Assembly: GCA_021804525.1 (NCBI GenBank)
Contig: JAJZHJ010000051.1
Span: 1-7,914 of the forward strand
Direction: 5' to 3'
From: Bacteroidota bacterium
Lineage (GTDB): Bacteria; Bacteroidota; Bacteroidia; Bacteroidales; Paludibacteraceae
DNA length: 7,914 nt
Shown here: positions 7,712 to 7,914 of the stretch, piece after piece
How the letters are laid out: every line of letters begins with the position of its first letter
How positions within the stretch are numbered: the first letter of the stretch is position 1
Program-made: the position numbers and the translations under genes
The notes under the pieces: generated by a model
What the model was told of the DNA's origin: nothing
The model's database searches: none
Seen by the model: the letters and a program-made list of their open reading frames with translations, nothing else

Positions 7712-7914
7712 ATGCACAATTTCAAGAAATTATCTATTTGGATAAAATCGGTAGATTTTGTTACTGAGATTTATAAAGTAACAAACAGCTTTCCGAGTAA
7801 TGAGCGTTATGGACTTGTTTCTCAGTTACAAAGAGCTGCTGTTTCTGTCCCTGCAAATATATCGGAAGGTTCAGCAAAATCGAGTAACAAAGATTTTGCC
7901 CGTTTTCTTGAAAT
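7712..7914 (+). CDS. Four-helix-bundle protein of the S23/IVP family, 3'-partial
   Basis: The visible 67 codons start at ATG 7712 and run off the window end without a stop. The protein opens MHNFKKLSIWIKSVDF and continues with FPSNERYGLVSQLQRAAVSV, PANISEGSAKSS and NKDFARFLE. These are the hallmarks of the small (about 115-130 residue) four-helix-bundle family first named from proteins encoded in 23S rRNA intervening sequences; roughly half of the expected length is present. Relatives occur widely as stand-alone genes in Bacteroidota, and their role is not established. No rRNA is visible beside it. The gap to the aldolase/SDR gene is only 24 bases with no hairpin terminator, so read-through from the upstream operon is possible, although a functional link to the metabolic genes is not implied. 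The leader is A/T-rich without a Shine-Dalgarno. Confidence 0.9.
   Translation, partial: MHNFKKLSIWIKSVDFVTEIYKVTNSFPSNERYGLVSQLQRAAVSVPANISEGSAKSSNKDFARFLE

Noticed and set aside
7712..7914. A 23S rRNA intervening sequence
   Set aside because: The encoded protein belongs to the family found in such elements, but no rRNA sequence flanks it on the visible side; a protein-coding gene sits there instead.

Overview
The window reads as part of a Bacteroidota genome, most likely of the Bacteroidales type. This is an inference from four things: the E1 alpha and beta subunits of a 2-oxoacid dehydrogenase are fused in one protein; gene starts lie behind A/T-rich leaders with no AGGAGG-like Shine-Dalgarno sequence; base composition is moderate to AT-rich; and a stand-alone four-helix-bundle (S23/IVP-like) gene follows a short GA-initial heptamer repeat, an arrangement I associate with this phylum. 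No rRNA, tRNA, CRISPR array or insertion sequence was seen.

All recognisable genes lie on the + strand and are tightly packed, with gaps of 4 to 36 bases, so at least the first five look like one transcription unit. Bases 2-625 hold the C-terminal catalytic part of an E2 acyltransferase, cut by the left edge. Bases 637-1992 encode a complete dihydrolipoyl dehydrogenase (E3). Bases 2029-4506 encode a fused E1 alpha/beta thiamine-diphosphate dehydrogenase. Together these make a full E2-E3-E1 2-oxoacid (or acetoin-type) dehydrogenase complex, which would convert a 2-oxo compound, CoA and NAD+ to an acyl-CoA and NADH. The substrate cannot be fixed from sequence alone.

Two further genes follow without a visible terminator. 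The first (about 4511-5704) encodes a PHP-superfamily protein with the helical insertion of the TrpH/YciV type but with several expected metal ligands replaced. The second (5732-7687) encodes a two-domain enzyme: an N-terminal class II (zinc) aldolase and a C-terminal short-chain dehydrogenase, the architecture of the RhaD-SDR/RhaEW/YuxG family. No rhamnose isomerase, kinase, transporter or regulator is in view, so the sugar substrate is open. The set could form an undescribed carbohydrate-to-acyl-CoA route in which aldol cleavage and oxidation feed the dehydrogenase complex; this is a hypothesis from gene order.

At the right edge (7712-7914) begins a four-helix-bundle protein gene, cut by the window end. 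It is probably functionally unrelated to the metabolic cluster. There is no gene-free stretch above 300 bases.
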